Below, in pieces: positions 1 to 13,031 of a stretch of 64,000 bases of DNA. Location of the stretch: positions 930,001 through 994,000 of the forward strand of contig JACCIC010000139.1 of the NCBI GenBank assembly GCA_018907035.1, written 5' to 3'. Positions within the stretch are counted from its first letter, which is position 1. Each line of letters opens with the position of its first letter. Origin of the DNA: Sycobia sp. Sy_11 (taxonomy: Eukaryota > Arthropoda > Insecta > Hymenoptera > Epichrysomallidae). Position numbers and translations under genes: made by a program. The notes under the pieces are model-generated. The model searched no databases and was not told the DNA's origin. It was given only the letters and a program-made list of their open reading frames with translations.

Positions 1-1159
1 TCGTTTCTTTTCAAGTTAGAAAATTAACAATTTTTGTAGATGATATTTTTTAATTAAGTAGTATATTCACAAGCTAGTAATTACTGATCCTACAACTATT
101 GATGATACAATATTATCTAGTGATCCTACAATTCTCGAAGCATTTTAAAAATGATTTTTGTGATATTGTTCGTTTCCCCCTTCAAGGACGTCTTTATCTG
201 TTTCGAGAACAAGAAGACTTACATGGGGCCAGATCTGACGAATAACGTGACCAGAATATATTAAGGTGTTGTTTCTTGCCAAACCTACGTGCACAAGTAA
301 GAATTTATGAGCCAAGTCGTTATCATACTGAAAAAGTCTATTTCTGTTCTTCCATAAATCCTCTCGCTTCTTGCGATTTCCTTATTCATAATTTGACGCA
401 TTTTTTCATCTTGGCTCGTATGACAGCTTCCATTAGGATGATTAAGCTTTAGTTTTCATATCTTAACCATAAACTCATGATTCATTACCATTATTCATTA
501 ACATCTCCTACAAGAAATTTTGATGGGCGGCGACCCGATTCATGCCCTAATCATTCGTAAAAAACGAATAGCATGCCACCAATCGATATTTACCTCATGG
601 CTAGCTTTTCTAATTCTAATTCGATTATTGGCCAATATAATTTTATTTACTTTATCCATTTGTTCATGTGCTGTACTCTTTCATAACGTGTTCGCGCGCT
701 TAGAACATTTGGTATTACCTACAAAATTGTTTTTATAGGAAACAGCTTTACGATATAAGACAGTCCACATTTGGAATAATCCGTGTCATTTATTTTATTT
801 TTCATACAAAATTTGGTACAGACTATTTCATCCATGGTATGGAATAGGTTAACATTAAAAACAAACCAAAATGTGCCCCAGCAAAATAGCTGTCCAAAGT
901 CACTAGACATTCAAAATTACCGAAATTATGAAGTGAAAGGCACATAAAGTCATCTATATTTAACGCTACAAAAAATTGCAAATTGAATATATATTTTAGG
1001 TCTTGGAGATTCAAAATTCGCAATACTTTTTGAACACTCTGTGTATAACAATTTTTCAAGATTTTAAGAAATTTTCACCACTCTTTTAATTCTTGGATCG
1101 ATCTATTTCTGTTAATTTAATTATAAATAAACAAGATTATTTATCTTATTATAATATTG

Positions 1160-1194
1160 ATAAATAACTTTTCGCAATTCGAAAAGTTATTTAT
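1160..1194. repeat. Perfect 15-bp inverted repeat
   Basis: ATAAATAACTTTTCG at 1160-1174 is followed, after the 5-base spacer CAATT, by its exact reverse complement CGAAAAGTTATTTAT at 1180-1194. It would form a strong hairpin in single-stranded DNA or RNA. No gene is nearby, so a terminator-like or microRNA role is not supported. Confidence 0.85.
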
Positions 1195-1413
1195 AGCGAT
1201 TTGGAATGAAGAAATGTTAAATTTTGAAACACTTGTGCCGGAACAGCTTTAAAACGAAAATTATTTCTTTGAAATACGTTAGCGAATGCAGTATATGAGA
1301 TATTGAACGATAAAGACTTAAGTAATCTCAACGAATAAAACAAGAAGCTTCGACCATGCGTTTACAAATTGAACTTTCTCACTCACGATCTCTCCTTCTC
1401 CTTCGTCCCCCCC

Positions 1414-1435
1414 CTCTCTCTCTCTCTCTCTCTCT
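1414..1435. repeat. (CT)n microsatellite
   Basis: CT dinucleotide run preceded by a run of C, within a pyrimidine-rich stretch. Confidence 0.9.
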
Positions 1436-3533
1436 TTCTTTGAAAATGTTCTTGGGAGTATCCAATATACAAAATGATTCATCAAACGGGAAGAAAAGAT
1501 CATTTCTGTCCTATCTTAATTGTATCGATCTCTCTGTATAGCCTGCACTAATGCAATGATCGTCAATGGAGCCGGCCGCAGCCGCGGCGCTTGCAAAAAC
1601 GCAATCTCAATGAGAAGCCACTTGCTTCTTTTAAACTGTTTCACTTGTTCATCATCTTTTGACTACTTAAGTATTACAAAAACTACTAGACACTTAATTG
1701 ATTTCGACTTCCATTCAAATGTTATAGAAATTATATATGTTTTTTGAAAACTAAAATATTTTATGAAAATTGCTTATCCTCTACTGTGGTGTATGCCATG
1801 TTTAAGATAGACGTTACATTCGTTACTGCGTTATCTTTCCAGTTTATTACTATACAATTTACTTCCAATGTACTTACGGAAATTCTCATGATCATAAACA
1901 ATATTACATTGTAATGCATTATTTTCTCTATAACTATAAGAATGTATGAAAAACCTGTAATATATACATTGAAAAGCGTCGTTATTTTTTGTACGATAAA
2001 TTCAAATATCATATTATAATTAAAAATTACAAAGCGATGAACGCTGATCGAATAAATTCTTCCAACCTGTTAAGAGCTCTCATCACTTACAGTATAGATT
2101 CTACGCTCCTCTCGAAGGCTTGGAACCGAACGAGTCGAGCGGCCCGAGTGCCTAAAATTAGCTTTAGAGAGCGTCTTGTATATGGAGTTGCCGAACGAGT
2201 GTATTGTTTGACCAACAAAAAACAGTACAGCAGCGCGTCGCTTATGCACGAACTTGACCAAAACCTATATATAGCATATGTGATATATTAAATTTCTCTT
2301 CGTGCATTAATACAGAATTGCATTGTATATAACATTTTTATATTTATATTGTTATATGTAATAATGCATTCCACTTATGGATAGTAAACACAACGAAGAG
2401 GGAACCACTACGACTCGCATTCTTTTCCCCTGAGCAATTTATTTCTATCATACGAAGCAATAATAAATGATACAACCCTGGAAAGTCAGAAAATACGAAA
2501 GTTAAAAATTGGTTCCTTTTAATTATTATTTTTTAATCCAGAAAAAATCTTGTAATAAAGCCGTTATTTCTTCGATGAAAAAGGATTATGCTTCGGCGAA
2601 ACAAGTTCTTCTGTTATTTCTGCCTAACAACATCATTTCCAAATTTAACTAGATTATTCAGTTAATTTATAACGAAAATCATCATCTACAATAAGATTTT
2701 AAAAAACTGTGTAAAAGCAATTTTGTTTGATGCATGCAATTGGATACACTAATTTTATTATATCATATTGATGATGAAACCAAATAATAAAATATAAAAT
2801 GGAAAACCAGCATTTTTTAAAAAATGTATGCAAAAAAATTTAATCACTCTTTCATTACTTATAATCTGTATTTTTGGTCCTTCTGAACACTGCATACCAT
2901 ATAATTGTAATACCAGTAAAGCATAAAGTTAGTTTCGAGAGAATATCCAATTATAAATCTATTCACTTTTTTGATCACGAAATGGTTTTGTCTATAACAA
3001 TAAAGAAACATAATAAGAAGTTTGAAAGAATCACTACTTGTATAAAAATTGTAGAAATAATTGATCAATTTTGATTACACTTATATTAAATAATGAAAAT
3101 AGATTTTATAATGTTTTTCGATCTGTAACTCTGTCTCTTCATTACCTACAAAAAATATTCCTAATTTTTTCTACATCATTTTCTAACTATAATAGCTTTA
3201 GAAACTTATGGCAACCAAGATTCAAACTTTTATTAACCAGTTTTCTGAAAAAAAAAGTTATATATAGATATCCGAAGATACTGAGTCACGCAGTACATTA
3301 TCCATATTCTTTGTAATATACGTCATGTCACTGTGCTTGTAATCGATGGTCGTAATTGCACAAATACAAAATGTATACGCGCATTCAATAGAATAATTAG
3401 ATGGATAAAAATAATTATTCGATAATTTATATAATTGATACAAGAATTTTAGAAAGTAACGCCATTAATACATCCAAATATATACTATAAATTTTAATTA
3501 ATCCAGCTAAAATAGAGGCTCTTGAAAAACGGT

Positions 3534-3592
3534 ATGTGTGTGTGTGTGTGTTGTGTGTGTGTGTGTACGAGTAATATATATATATATATATA
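3534..3592. repeat. (TG)n plus (TA)n compound microsatellite
   Basis: An interrupted TG run (3534-3566) is followed after a few bases by a TA run (3573-3592). Confidence 0.9.
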
Positions 3593-5328
3593 CACGTAAG
3601 ATAAAAAAACAAAAGATCGCGCATAAGCAAAAAAACCAATCTACATATTTCTATAATTATTCAGTTACATAAGGCGACAACACCCGAGAATCGATCGCGC
3701 GGTCGATCAGTCATACAGCGCGGCGCACCTGGGATATGCGCCTCGCTCGCGTCTAGTAGTCGATCCGCGTATACAGCGCGGCCGCCGGCGAATAGCCACA
3801 GGTGGGCGATGCGCGCGCGCGCGTCTGTATGTCGTTTTGGGGACAAGAGAGGCTCGCGCTCTCGATCTCCGTCCGCGTGCACTTTCGGCGTATAATAACG
3901 TACGTCCCAATTCAGCGGAGGCGCCAAATAAGTGCTGGTGGTTTTATTTACACGCGTGTACTATATATATATATATTAACGCGCGCAAAAATTTGCAAAG
4001 GGTTGGCCAATACAAAGTGCGATGTGTAGGTATGAGCTCGTTCAACTCCTTAGATTGCAATCGCGACGGCAGCTCGGTTATTGTATTAATATTGTAATAA
4101 TCGCGACGGATTAACTTTGTTATATAAGCTGGTTTATGTATATCATGGATATATAGTGGTCGTACAAAAACTATATATCTGCGTAGCTACCGGGTCAGCG
4201 AATTAGAGCAATGGCGCTTGGGTGACTTTTGCTAACTGTACACGGCCACCTGATGAATTAGAGGAAAAAAACGTAGAGTAAAATAGTGCCCGTTCTGCTT
4301 ATTTAATCAACTTTGCACTTTACGCTTGTCTTGCGAGCAATGCAACTATTCACACTTGATGATCAATATTGTATCCATTTTCTCTTTTTTTTTTATCTTA
4401 TACTCCTATCTCTTCTTTTCTTCTTTATATCGTATTTTAATTTTATCTTTGACTCAAAAATTGCTTTTATCTCTGAGCAAAAAACGGTGCAGAAAATTCA
4501 TGTTTATACATTTTGATCCTTTTACCTTCATTGCATTATCGCTATAGCCCCATTCAACCATTGCGATAGCATGAATTTCGGATATAGTGCCTCTTTTAAA
4601 AACAGAACGATGATTAAAAAGAAAAAAAGAAAAAATATCTTGACTTTCATAGATTGATGTGGCAATCGCTTAAGGATTTCCGGTTTCAAAAGAAGAACCT
4701 AAAATGAAGCTCAGGAAAAGGAAATGAAGTTGAGACGAAGTCGAGGGGTACAAGAAAAAGAAGAAGAAAATGATGAGTGAAAATCTATTAATAGATCTTC
4801 TCGTGTGCTTCTGTATTTCCCATAATTCTCTACTTCCTACTCCCTGGATTTTCAACGATTTTACACTCTCAAACATCACGGACGTTCTATATTTCTGATT
4901 TGTCGTCTTACCATACCCTTTATATTTACACAAATCACAACTTTTTGCCTGTAAGTATAAGATGTATTAACATAAAACTAATGTAATTTAAAATAATGTA
5001 AAAGAATTCCCTGAATGCAAGATAGGTTACAAATGTTTCGTTTATCTACGACTATATATTCTATGTATATGCACTTGTCTTTACTTTTACTTCGATCAAA
5101 GAATTGTAATGGACACGGTCAATAATAAGTGCACTTGCTGATCCTTGCTCGGGTTCGCGACATGCACCACCAAAAGTAAGAGGCATACCACGGGTGCATA
5201 TGTCTACGTGTATATATTTATGTATATGCCCTAAAGATATGCAGCCTCGGAAATAAATGAATCAGCAGCGTGTTTACGCATACTCTAATGTAGCGAGTGT
5301 GTGAGTTACCGAAAGCGGAGAATCAAAC

Positions 5329-5333
<5 letters not shown>

Positions 5334-5381
<48 letters not shown>

Positions 5382-5550
5382 TGTATGTATGTATGTGTGG
5401 ATGTATGTATGTGTGTATGTATGTATGTGTGTATGTATGCATGTATGTATGTATGTATAATATCCCAGTACGTGACAAGCGCACGAACGCAGGCTGCGTG
5501 AACTGTGACCGTCCCGTGAAATGCTGCAGCCTGCATCCGCTCTTTCCTCT

Positions 5551-5607
<57 letters not shown>
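5334..5607. repeat. Compound microsatellite (AT)n / (TGTA)n / (TC)n
   Basis: An AT tract (5334-5378), then an imperfect TGTA tetranucleotide tract (about 5382-5458), about 95 bases of unique sequence, then a TC tract (about 5555-5607). The open frames across it are translations of simple repeats and are not genes. Confidence 0.93.
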
Positions 5608-5612
<5 letters not shown>

Positions 5613-6262
5613 AGCCTTTCATTCTTTCTATTTTTCTCAGTTCGCGCAGCTGTGTCGGAAATTCACCCGTGTACACACGCACGCGCGCGCGCGCAAGCGC
5701 AAAATAAAATACGTATACGTGTATGTGTATAAAGGCGCACCGGCACGTTTTGTCGCCGTCATCGGCAAGCGAGAGGAGTGCGAAACTTAAAGCTCGAGGC
5801 GCGCTAACCTGCGCCAAAACCCTCGCCAAAATCTTCGATATCGGAGCAGTAAAACGGAAGTCGACCCCTCCCTTCTCTTCTCCTTCTACTCTTTGGGTAT
5901 ATGTAAAAGCATGCATAAATATCTGGATATGGGCAAGTGGATAACTAGACCAGAGAGCTCTGTAAATGGCAAATTAATTTTTACTAAGATTTCATAAAAA
6001 AAAATTCATAAATTTAGAATGGATCGATCTAAAATCTAAAAACATTTGTTGATATTTCAAAAACTTTTTCGAATATTCCTCTTATAAAAGAGTATTAGTA
6101 ATTAATTAATATGTTTTACAGATTAGGATAAATTAATATTTTTATTCAAAGAAACTTGAAGAACTGAAATGTTTTTGTACTCGATGTTAATATTTGCCCA
6201 CGTATTATTTAACATACACGCTTATAAATTTCGAAGTATACCTATAGCATGAGCGAAATTTA

Positions 6263-6315
6263 CCCCCCCCCCCTTAAATCTTCTCTTTTTAATCGAAAAA
6301 ATTTGGGGGGGGGGG
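6263..6315. repeat. C11 and G11 homopolymer inverted pair
   Basis: Eleven C (6263-6273) and eleven G (6305-6315) face each other across 31 bases. A short AAAT/ATTT pair just inside (after two unpaired T) could extend the stem. It would make an all-GC 11-bp stem in an otherwise AT-rich region. Confidence 0.85.
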
Positions 6316-6533
6316 AGAAGTGGACAAATATAAACTGCAACGCACGGAGCGACGCGCAATATTCTTCCAAAACTCGACTTGAACTTCTGCCTAATTGGAT
6401 CTCCTCTGCGAGCTGCATAGGTTTACTGATGCACAATATGCGTTATAGTGCGTATATATAGCAGTTAATTAACTCGCTTCTTTCGAAAAAGGCGCGCTGC
6501 ACACGTCGTAAAAGCGGCCCATATACAGGACAT

Positions 6534-6536
<3 letters not shown>

Positions 6537-6581
<45 letters not shown>
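6537..6581. repeat. (TA)n microsatellite
   Basis: Uninterrupted AT dinucleotide tract. Confidence 0.93.
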
Positions 6582-6585
<4 letters not shown>

Positions 6586-7924
6586 CATAAAAGAGAAGCA
6601 GCAAGAGACGCGGGGTCACGCGGTGATTTTGACCGTGTATAATGTAGGGTCTATACACCGCCCCCGCGCCGCGCCGGGTGGCTGATGCCCCGAGTGCGCG
6701 CGCCGCTTTATCGCTAATTTTAGAACGCGTGCCGGTGCGCGCGCGCGTGTATATAGAAAATGCTATATATATATATGCACACGATATAATATACCCTCGG
6801 AGGAGGAAGAAGCCGAAAGGGAGCGCGTGCGCGAGGCCGGTGCTGCGAATAATCGGCAGCTGCTGCGGAAGAAGGACCCACGCGCCCAGACTCCTGCATA
6901 TATATATATACGCACATTTTCACGAACGGATCAAGTGGAGGATATCTCTGGCAAAAGACGGGTGGTTCCGACAACTTGCTCGCGATTGGGGTTTTTTTGA
7001 CTGCAGACGGATCTGCTATATATATACATATATGCGTGTACTGTATGCACACGCGCTCACACACATACGCGCACACGTGGAATGGCATTCGCGAGATAGG
7101 AAACTAAAGAATCTATTATACAATATTGGCCGAATTATTTCGGCAAGATCTAAGGACTTTGTCATGGTATCGCGTAGAATCGTCAGATGTCACCTTCGTT
7201 CTGAGAGATAGAGGTGATAGTAAAATTCGTATTATAGACATTTTTCATTTGCCAATTTTAAATTGAACAGGTACATATATCGAAGTAGAATTAAAAATTG
7301 TACTTATGTCGACTGTGCTGAATGAAATTAATAAATATTTTTATCGGTCTTACAGTCTTTATAATATATTGAAGTATTTTGGAGATCAAACTCAATCGAC
7401 TGATTATGTTAATATTTACCTGAACTCATTAAGAAGAATAAGATAATTTTATGCGAAATCCAAAAAATGACACTGATAACACCGAGACTGGTTTCCCGAT
7501 TTGAATAAATAATAGTTTTTATCTGCTTTTATACAATGAATATATATTCTTGTAGAATCTGGAGCTCGTTTAGGTCAATTCGTTTGAAAATGTATTAATA
7601 ATTGGCAATTAATAACTGAATGTCACAGACAGTTCGGAAGAAACTGTACAAAATGGTAATAATCTTAAAAATGTTTTTTTAATAATCGTCCGATAAAATT
7701 TACAGAAAAAAAAAATCAAAATTTGAAAAAATTTCATTAGATAATTCGCGAAGAAATATATTCTTTCAAGATATTAATTTGCCAAGTCTACAATTTGAGA
7801 AGGAGAAAAAATTGCAAATGTTTAAATCTTTGTAAAGCTCTCCTTTGGTACTAGGTATTTACTAAATTTACTAAAAGCCTTTGCGTACTAGGTAAGGATT
7901 ATATTTTCCCTGTTCATTAGAACA

Positions 7925-7926
<2 letters not shown>

Positions 7927-7965
<39 letters not shown>
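7927..7965. repeat. (TA)n microsatellite
   Basis: Uninterrupted TA tract. Confidence 0.93.
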
Positions 7966-7968
<3 letters not shown>

Positions 7969-8721
7969 AATAATATTTGTTCTTAAATACTACAATTCTA
8001 AACAAAAAATTATTCGTTTCATACGATGTATGGGCGATTTTCATTTTTAGCAATTTTTTTTATCATTTTTAGCATACGCATTAATTCACGCAACTGTAAT
8101 AATGAAGAAATCAAAGTTCTGCTGTAAAAATCTACTGCACACGAAGCTTCGAACTAAACTGTCGTGTATATTTCTTTCTTGTAACAAAATCTATTATTAT
8201 ATTTCATAGGCATTACTGATTGATTCATGCTTTCTGGAGAAAAAAACCTTCCCATCGCAGATTTAGGGTCTGAGCCCGCCTCCCCTTTGCCCCCCTGCTC
8301 TTCGACCCTTGTACTTATTTATCCATTTTTCGCAGTGAGTTTCCATTTCACTCGGTTCGTTAAAGTCCTACTATGATTACTCGAAAATTTAGAGATGTAT
8401 CAACTAATACAAAACTAAAAATTCAAATTAAGTACATCAAAATACGGAAAGTCATCCGATTGGTCCGTTCCAATGAAGACCAGAAGTTTCTTTTGTCTAG
8501 AAATATTCAAATAAAGGATTTCATATATACGACTATGCTTTCATTAAATTTCGATCTTAAAATGCGTTAATTTTTTGGAGAATACTGCTAGCTGATAAAT
8601 ATCTCGTGAAATCGAATTATTCAATAATTCTATATAAACTTTTCATTATGTAATACTTCAACAAAATAATTGTAAACTCATAATACATGAATCTTAAATA
8701 AAACTTATTACTAAAAATAAG

Positions 8722-9015
8722 TTAGATTGAAATAAAAAATAATAATAAAATAAAATAATAAAAACAATAAGCTATATTCTATGTTAGTGAAGTACAACCT
8801 GGCTGCCCCACTACCTTAAATTGAAATTCTCCTTTCGCGTCCAGTTTCTCCGGTCGCGAACGACTAAACTTTGTTTAGTTCCTGAGGATGAACCGTACCG
8901 GTTCAAATGTCGGACGCCAAATGAGAAGTTAAATTTAAGGTGGTGTGTGTGGGCAGTCAGGTTGTCCTTCGCTAACATAGAATATAGCTTATTGTTTTTA
9001 TTATTTTAATCTAAT
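8722..9015. repeat. ~290-bp imperfect palindrome (fold-back / MITE-like)
   Basis: The stretch starting AAAACAATAAGCTATATTCT at 8761 is repeated exactly in reverse complement ending at 8998. The match continues inward with a few mismatches and a ~14-base length difference, to a centre around ACTAAACTTTGTTTAGT (8863-8879). Outward, the arms continue through TTAGATT-type sequence at 8722 and 9015, with an A/T-rich insertion in the left arm. No coding capacity is visible. It is most simply a non-autonomous fold-back DNA element. A hairpin RNA source is an alternative that the sequence alone cannot test. Confidence 0.8.
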
Positions 9016-9062
9016 TAGACTTTAATTATTAATTTAATCTAATTATTTTAATCTAATTAGAC
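9001..9062. repeat. 20-bp direct repeat at the palindrome edge
   Basis: TTATTTTAATCTAATTAGAC occurs at 9001-9020 and again identically at 9043-9062. The first copy overlaps the right end of the palindrome. Confidence 0.8.
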
Positions 9063-9589
9063 CAGTAACTCAGATTCTTTGAGGGTGATTATAAGCAAGC
9101 ACACTCTGAATGTCATTATTTTAGTTTAATATATTATAGTATAAAGACTGTAAGACCCAAGACCGATAACAATATTTATTAAATTAAGATTCATCAGAAA
9201 ATTTTTAAAAAAGGTCGTAAATGTATTTCTTGTAACATTCTTATACTATCTTTTTGTTATATTTAACAAATTATACATTTTGTTATAATTAGTATAAGAT
9301 AAAAGCTCAAGCGTATAGTGATTGACATTCGTTTAATTCCCAACTACACATCTGGTAAAATACATACATTTTTTTTAAATTTAATTTTATAAATTATGAA
9401 TTAATATAAAATTCAACAGTATGTTGATATGGACTTACGAATATATTTTCTCTATAAAACATGAAATTTATGATTTATCATAATTTTTATCGTATATGCT
9501 TCATCCGGCTGTATCCCTCGCTCCCCTCATGTACTTAATATTCTAACCGCATATTGAGGCTTATAAACAGACTTACCGTTAGCTCTTTC

Positions 9590-9638
9590 CACACACACAC
9601 ACACACACACGCGCGCGCACACACACGCACACACACAC
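9590..9638. repeat. (AC)n/(GC)n microsatellite
   Basis: Alternating purine-pyrimidine tract, mostly CA with a short CG block. Confidence 0.92.
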
Positions 9639-10241
9639 ATACATATCTATATATATATTTCTTCTTTACGTAAGAACTAGTATGAACCATCGTGAGCAAA
9701 ATGGCAGAAGCGAATGAAAAAACATAAACATACGGCCGCCAGTGCGCGCCGCAGAAGCGTCGCGTCGCCGCAGGAAAACATTCGACAAAAAGCGTCATCA
9801 CAGTCGCATGTGCCGGGCAAAAGCTACAATAAAACGACTCTGTATATTATATGCACCGACCAAGTTGTATAGGAGAACATGTGCGAGTCGTGAAAACTTG
9901 CGCGCATATGATAATACCGGCCGACTTGTCGCAGTGCATCCACGCAGCTTCTCCAACGGGAATTTATACGCATGAAAGTAGCGTGGCTTTGTTTTTTCTT
10001 TTTTTTTTTAATTTTTTTTTTTTTTTTTTTTTAATAGAAGCCGTTATGTGTACGGAAACTCTTCGGCTAAAAATAATCGCGTCAGCAAAAGTCGCGCTAT
10101 ATTAATTCAAAGGAAAAATGTCGCGGAATATAAATCGCTCGAATAAATACTATATGTGTTTGTTATTTTTCACTCCAGCACAACATTAGCATTGAAGTAT
10201 AGATAGGCAGGAGGGAAATTTCTTTCGTTTCGATTATACAC

Positions 10242-10246
<5 letters not shown>

Positions 10247-10298
<52 letters not shown>
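10247..10298. repeat. (TA)n microsatellite
   Basis: Uninterrupted TA tract of about 50 bases. Confidence 0.93.
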
Positions 10299-10301
<3 letters not shown>

Positions 10302-12970
10302 ACGTGATACATTCGAGAATATATTAAAATTGTAGTTCGTTTTATTAAAAAATTACTATATAATGGTGAAATATATTATAGCATACCTCTGTCTTTCCAG
10401 CTGACAATTACATTTTGACCAGCAAGCCTCTGAAAATATGTCAATAATTTTTCACACACCTATATGTTATTCATTGCAGATTCACAATCAATATTATAAT
10501 AACTGCTGAAATACGCCGCGTACGTTGAAAAATTGCTTAAACAAAAAGCTATAGATCTAATGTTATACCTGACGTGCTTTACAGCATGTTCGGTAATACG
10601 CGCTCATGGGGCCAGCGGCAGAGTCTGCTTCCGTCATATTATAAACGTACGCGCCATCCCGGATGGGGGCTCCTTCGCCGGCTTTTACGGCTCGATCCTA
10701 CACAGCATGATAAACTTCGACGCGGCACGTATTTCTCCGCCTGGCTATACCGGTTTTTAAAGCTCCCATTATGATTGGCCGAAATGCAGCCTTCGCTTTA
10801 CGAGGGCAGTTTTTTCTTTCTTTTTTTGTTTAGCATTTTCCCAATTTAACAACTAATGCAGGTTTTATTTTTATCGTTGCCCGAGTTAGGTGAAAAATAG
10901 CGCACGCGCATCGATTCGCGTGTAAAAACGAATTTGTCCGAGGAGAAGATCGATGATATGATAAAAGCAATTGACTATAGAGAATATATGGCATAATATT
11001 AGAACTGTGGACATATAAATAATTACGTTGTTTTTATGAAGATAAAAAAATTGTAATAATAAACTAAACTAAATTGTTTTGTTAGTTCGATATCATTTCT
11101 CGCGTGTAATAATGACTTTTTTATAGATTTTGACGGGCATAATATGCGAATCCAGAGTTTTTTTTTCTAAACATTTAGTAGATTGCCGAAAAGAAGGAAG
11201 CCAAAGCCTTTTATTTTATAACAATAAATAAATCTAACCCATTGCACAGAATAAGTTTGAAAATGTTTAAATTTAAATTTGAAACGTAATTTTGCTACGG
11301 ATTAATTTTATTTTAAAATCTTTTTATGAATTTTGCTATTAGAAATGATCGGATTGTTATGAAGCAAAAGTAATTTTCAAATTTTCTGTCTTGTGTAATT
11401 CGTTTGGAGATAATTATATAATTTTCAGTAGGTTAGTTTTTACATCACAATGGTTCGAATAATTATAAAAATTAATACTTTACTTTCAGACTACGTTTTT
11501 TCTCAATTTATAGTAGAGAATGACAAGTAATAAAGCTTATAATGATCATTATCTAAGACTACATATTTCACTATTGAATTTGATCAGTTTTCTATTGCTC
11601 TGACATAATTATCAAAGGTACTTTTTGAATTGAAAGTATTCTAAATCAACAATTACGCTTTAATCATCAGAAGAAGAGAAATGGTCGATATTTCCAACAA
11701 AAAATGTTCCAGTCTAAAATATAATACATTTTTTAAATTATTTTCGATATTTATTATTAGCAATTGTAATTTTATATATTTCACACAAAAATAGTTCGAG
11801 TTCTGAAGATGAAAATACAGAAGGAAAATTTTATACTACATTTATAAATAATAAAATAATTCTTGTTGTAAATAAATTTATTAAGCTGCACACGCAGCGG
11901 TGCGCAAGTAAGATGCCATCCTACAAGAGTATTGTTTAATGTAAATTTTTATGTAGATCTTACAAAATTTCAATCAAAACGATAGAATGATTGTAAACTG
12001 TCAACGCAAAAAACGAATTTTCTTTTTGAATTTGTGTTGCGTCGATATTCTTTACAGATTTTATTTGAGAGAATTATTATAACTCTTTATGTACATATAT
12101 GCATGCGTGACGATGAAAAAAATATGTAAAGATTTGATTATATACTGTTAAAGCTCTCAAGCTTAAAAAATCGTTGAGAAAAATCCGTCCCGCGGCCACC
12201 GCATGGTCACCCCGATTCGGGAACTTTTAGAAAAACCGCCACTATATATAAACCTAACGCACGTGGGCACTGATCATCCGAAAATCTCCGACTCCCATGC
12301 ATCGGCCGAACGAGGAAAACTTAGATGTATCTTCTCACGCGGTCGATGCACTTGTGCCCCGCGACCAAGACTCCAATTTCATCATCTCTTTTATATATAT
12401 ATATATAGGCTGTACATAGTTGCAGGCCAACGGCGACCTGTTGGAAGGCTTATGTGCTTGCGCAGGAAGCCAAAAAGGCAACCGAAAGCTCTCAGAAGTG
12501 GCCGTGGCGCGAAAAAAAAAATATATATACATACATATGTAGAAGTATGTAAGGGAAAAATGGGAGGAGCGGCAAACACGTGTTATCGAGAGGGCAGAGC
12601 GATTTAATGGGAAAATAGGCGGCAGGGTGTGCGAAGAAAAGTAGTCCCTATAAGCATTATATAACATGAGACGATGTCTCGTCAGAGCGTTAATTAATTG
12701 CTTATTGCCAAGATTTGGAGCGAGAGAATTTTTTTTATTAATGGATATAAATAAATTCAATAGATTTCACTTGGGGCGTAGGAATGCTCGAACAAGAAGT
12801 AATTTTTTGACAAAGTACTGAGAATTTTTGCTAAAAATTTTCAGTATTACATAACGTTTGACGTATAAATGTGAAACTTCGACCTATCTTCTCATGCAAA
12901 CAGACTGAATAATATTCATTACGTTATATTTTAGTTGATATCAGAACCTGTGTTCGTTCTATAACGCTTG

Positions 12971-12972
<2 letters not shown>

Positions 12973-13027
<55 letters not shown>
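12973..13027. repeat. (TA)n microsatellite
   Basis: Uninterrupted TA tract of about 55 bases. Confidence 0.93.

Positions 13028-13031
<4 letters not shown>

Noticed and set aside
520..738. 72-codon frame with a hydrophobic stretch
   Set aside because: It is short, without a recognisable family, in AT-rich DNA. I suspected transposon remnants in the first kilobase but could not identify any motif.
5382..5458. CRISPR-like array
   Set aside because: The regular repeats are tetranucleotide microsatellite units with no unique spacers, in a eukaryotic genome.
5297..5707. 136-codon frame rich in YIYI, VCMY and SLSL
   Set aside because: It is a direct translation of AT, TGTA and TC simple repeats.
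6678..7211. 177-codon plus-strand frame in a GC islet
   Set aside because: It includes translated TA runs and has an overlapping frame on the other strand. There are no splice or domain signals.
12203..12607. 134-codon frame in a GC islet, with an overlapping minus-strand frame
   Set aside because: The composition explains the openness, and no family features are seen.
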